NCBI GenBank assembly: GCA_023429685.1 | Contig: JAEZDF010000067.1 | Coordinates: 1-21,554 of the forward strand | Length of the DNA stretch: 21,554 nucleotides | Direction: 5' to 3' | Origin: Bacillota bacterium | GTDB taxonomy: Bacteria; Bacillota; Clostridia; Oscillospirales; Ruminococcaceae | Shown: positions 20,161-21,554 of the stretch, piece by piece | Layout: every line of letters begins with the position of its first letter | Numbering within the stretch: position 1 is the stretch's first letter | Notes under the pieces: generated by a model | Database searches by the model: none | What the model was told of the DNA's origin: nothing | The model's input: only the letters and a program-made list of their open reading frames with translations | Made by a program: the position numbers and the translations under genes

Positions 20161-21554
20161 TTAACCCAGTCTCTTTTCGAGAGCAGCAAGCTGGTCGGCA
20201 AGCTCCTTGGGCAGTCTGTCGCCAAACTTGCCGTAGAACTCGTGGATGCCCTTGGCCTCTTCCTTCCACAGGTTTACGTCAACGCTCAGCAGCTCAGTAA
20301 CCGTAGCAAGGTCGATGTCGAGACCCTCGATGTTGATGGCTTCGGGCTTGGGCTCGTAGCCGATGGGGGTGTCTACCGCGTCGGTTTTGCCTTCGCAGCG
20401 GTCAACAATCCACTCAAGCACACGCATGTTGTCGCCGAATCCCGGCCAGATGAAGTGACCTTCATCGTCGGTTCTAAACCAGTTTACGTTAAAGATCTGG
20501 GGCGCCTTGTCGCCAAGCTTCTTGCCCATCTCGATCCAGTGCGCAAAGTAGTCGCCCATGTGGTAGCCGCAGAAGGGCAGCATAGCCATGGGGTCGCGGC
20601 GCACAACGCCAACGGCGCCGGTTGCGGCAGCGGTGGTCTCAGACGCCATAATCGAGCCTACGAATACGCCGTGGTTCCAGTCATATGCCTGGTACACCAG
20701 GGGAGCAGTCTTCGCGCGGCGTCCGCCGAATACGATGGCGCTAATCGGCACACCGGCGGGATTCTCAAACTCGCTGCTGATGCAGGGGCAGTTTCTTGCG
20801 GGTGCGGTAAAGCGGCTGTTGGGATGAGCACCCTTCTCGCCGGATTCGCTGTCCCACTTATTGCCCTTCCAGTCAATCGCGTTCTTAGGCGGGTTCTTGT
20901 CCAGACCCTCCCACCAAACGGTGTTATCGTCAAGGTTGTGTACCACGTTGGTAAAGATGGTGCCCTTCTTGGTAGAGAGCAGCGCATTGGGGTTAGATTT
21001 CATGTTGGTGCCGGGGGCAACGCCAAAGAAGCCTGCCTCTGGGTTAATCGCCCACAGTCTGCCGTCCTTGCCGGGGCGCAGCCACGCGATATCGTCGCCA
21101 ACCGTCCAAACCTTGTAGCCCTTTTTGGTAAACTCCTCGGGCGGAATCAGCATTGCAAGGTTTGTCTTGCCGCAAGCAGAGGGGAACGCCGCCGCGATGT
21201 AAGTGACCTCACCCTTGGGGTTCTCAAGACCGAGAATGAGCATATGCTCTGCCATCCAGCCCTCGTTCTTCGCCTGATAGGAAGCGATACGGAGCGCAAA
21301 GCACTTTTTACCGAGCAGAACGTTGCCGCCGTAGCCGGAGTTGACAGACCAGATGGTGTTGTCCTCAGGGAAGTGGACAATGTATCTGTTTTCTTCCTCC
21401 AGTTTTGCTTTGGAGTGCAGGCCGCGGACAAAATCATTGGAAGTGTCGCCCAGCTGGTCGAAAGCAGCCTGGCCCATTCTGGTCATGATATCCATGTTCA
21501 GAACAACATAGGTGGAATCGGTCAGCTCAACGCCCACTTTGGAGAACGGAGAAC
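20161..21554 (-). CDS. pckG: Phosphoenolpyruvate carboxykinase (GTP), 5' end cut by the window
   Basis: Interconverts oxaloacetate plus GTP with PEP, CO2 and GDP; in anaerobes it can run in the gluconeogenic direction or as CO2 fixation into oxaloacetate. About 463 C-terminal residues are visible. The frame stays open to the edge (residues before GVELTDS read SPFSKV), so the apparent GTG at 21537 is internal and roughly the first 130 residues of a ~600-residue protein are missing. Hallmarks of the GTP-dependent family are GGYGGNVLLGKKC, the P-loop-like FPSACGKTNLAML, GDDIAWLRPGKDGRLWAINP, GFFGVAPGTN and NWFRTDDEGHFIWPGFGDN. The ATP-dependent form (PckA) lacks these. It ends against the shared hairpin at 20097-20133. 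Confidence 0.95.
   Translation of the reverse strand, partial: SPFSKVGVELTDSTYVVLNMDIMTRMGQAAFDQLGDTSNDFVRGLHSKAKLEEENRYIVHFPEDNTIWSVNSGYGGNVLLGKKCFALRIASYQAKNEGWMAEHMLILGLENPKGEVTYIAAAFPSACGKTNLAMLIPPEEFTKKGYKVWTVGDDIAWLRPGKDGRLWAINPEAGFFGVAPGTNMKSNPNALLSTKKGTIFTNVVHNLDDNTVWWEGLDKNPPKNAIDWKGNKWDSESGEKGAHPNSRFTAPARNCPCISSEFENPAGVPISAIVFGGRRAKTAPLVYQAYDWNHGVFVGSIMASETTAAATGAVGVVRRDPMAMLPFCGYHMGDYFAHWIEMGKKLGDKAPQIFNVNWFRTDDEGHFIWPGFGDNMRVLEWIVDRCEGKTDAVDTPIGYEPKPEAINIEGLDIDLATVTELLSVDVNLWKEEAKGIHEFYGKFGDRLPKELADQLAALEKRLG

Noticed and set aside
21535..21537. GTG as the start of pckG
   Set aside because: The frame remains open to the edge and the residues around it (SKVGVELTDS) are interior sequence of GTP-type PEPCK.

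Overview
The window looks like a chromosome segment of an anaerobic, fairly GC-rich Bacillota, most likely of class Clostridia. The clues are an oxygen-sensitive class III ribonucleotide reductase with its activase, several radical SAM enzymes, strong Shine-Dalgarno sequences, a Gram-positive type surface protein, many intrinsic terminators, and the small archaeal/clostridial type of LeuC and LeuD. No rRNA, tRNA or taxon-specific marker is present, so a finer placement is not supported.

Layout. (1) 24-6255, plus strand: a branched-chain amino acid block, leuA - cimA - leuC - leuD - leuB. LeuC, LeuD and LeuB can serve both the leucine branch (isopropylmalate) and the citramalate route from pyruvate to 2-oxobutyrate for isoleucine, so one cluster can feed both pathways. 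(2) 6508-8804, plus strand: a small lipoprotein, a TIGR01212-type radical SAM protein and an alpha/beta hydrolase that starts with TTG. (3) 8878-11693, minus strand: nrdD and nrdG overlapping by 4 bp, with a strong promoter about 370 nt upstream of nrdD and a long, structure-rich leader. (4) 11694-12503: an 810-bp divergent intergenic region packed with inverted repeats and carrying no convincing gene. (5) 12504-13463, plus strand: a type IV pilin-like protein with a textbook prepilin cleavage site, preceded by a candidate structured leader RNA, then a collinear paralogue whose cleavage site is destroyed. (6) 13800-18946, plus strand: a tightly packed apparent operon of seven ORFs, manA, an SPL-family radical SAM protein, a GNAT acetyltransferase, a macrodomain protein, a SAM-dependent methyltransferase, a Nudix-GNAT fusion and a DJ-1/PfpI protein. 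It has a promoter in front and an intrinsic terminator behind. (7) 19138-20055: a lower-GC gene for an exported, membrane-anchored protein of unknown function. (8) 20161 to the right edge, minus strand: GTP-type PEP carboxykinase, missing its N-terminus at the window edge.

The parts least explained by known families are the orphan pilin pair with its leader, the nrdDG leader with three spaced GGGGGAAC motifs, and the ADP-ribose/nucleotide/acyl-themed operon. All base-composition statements are estimates by eye; nothing was searched against a database.
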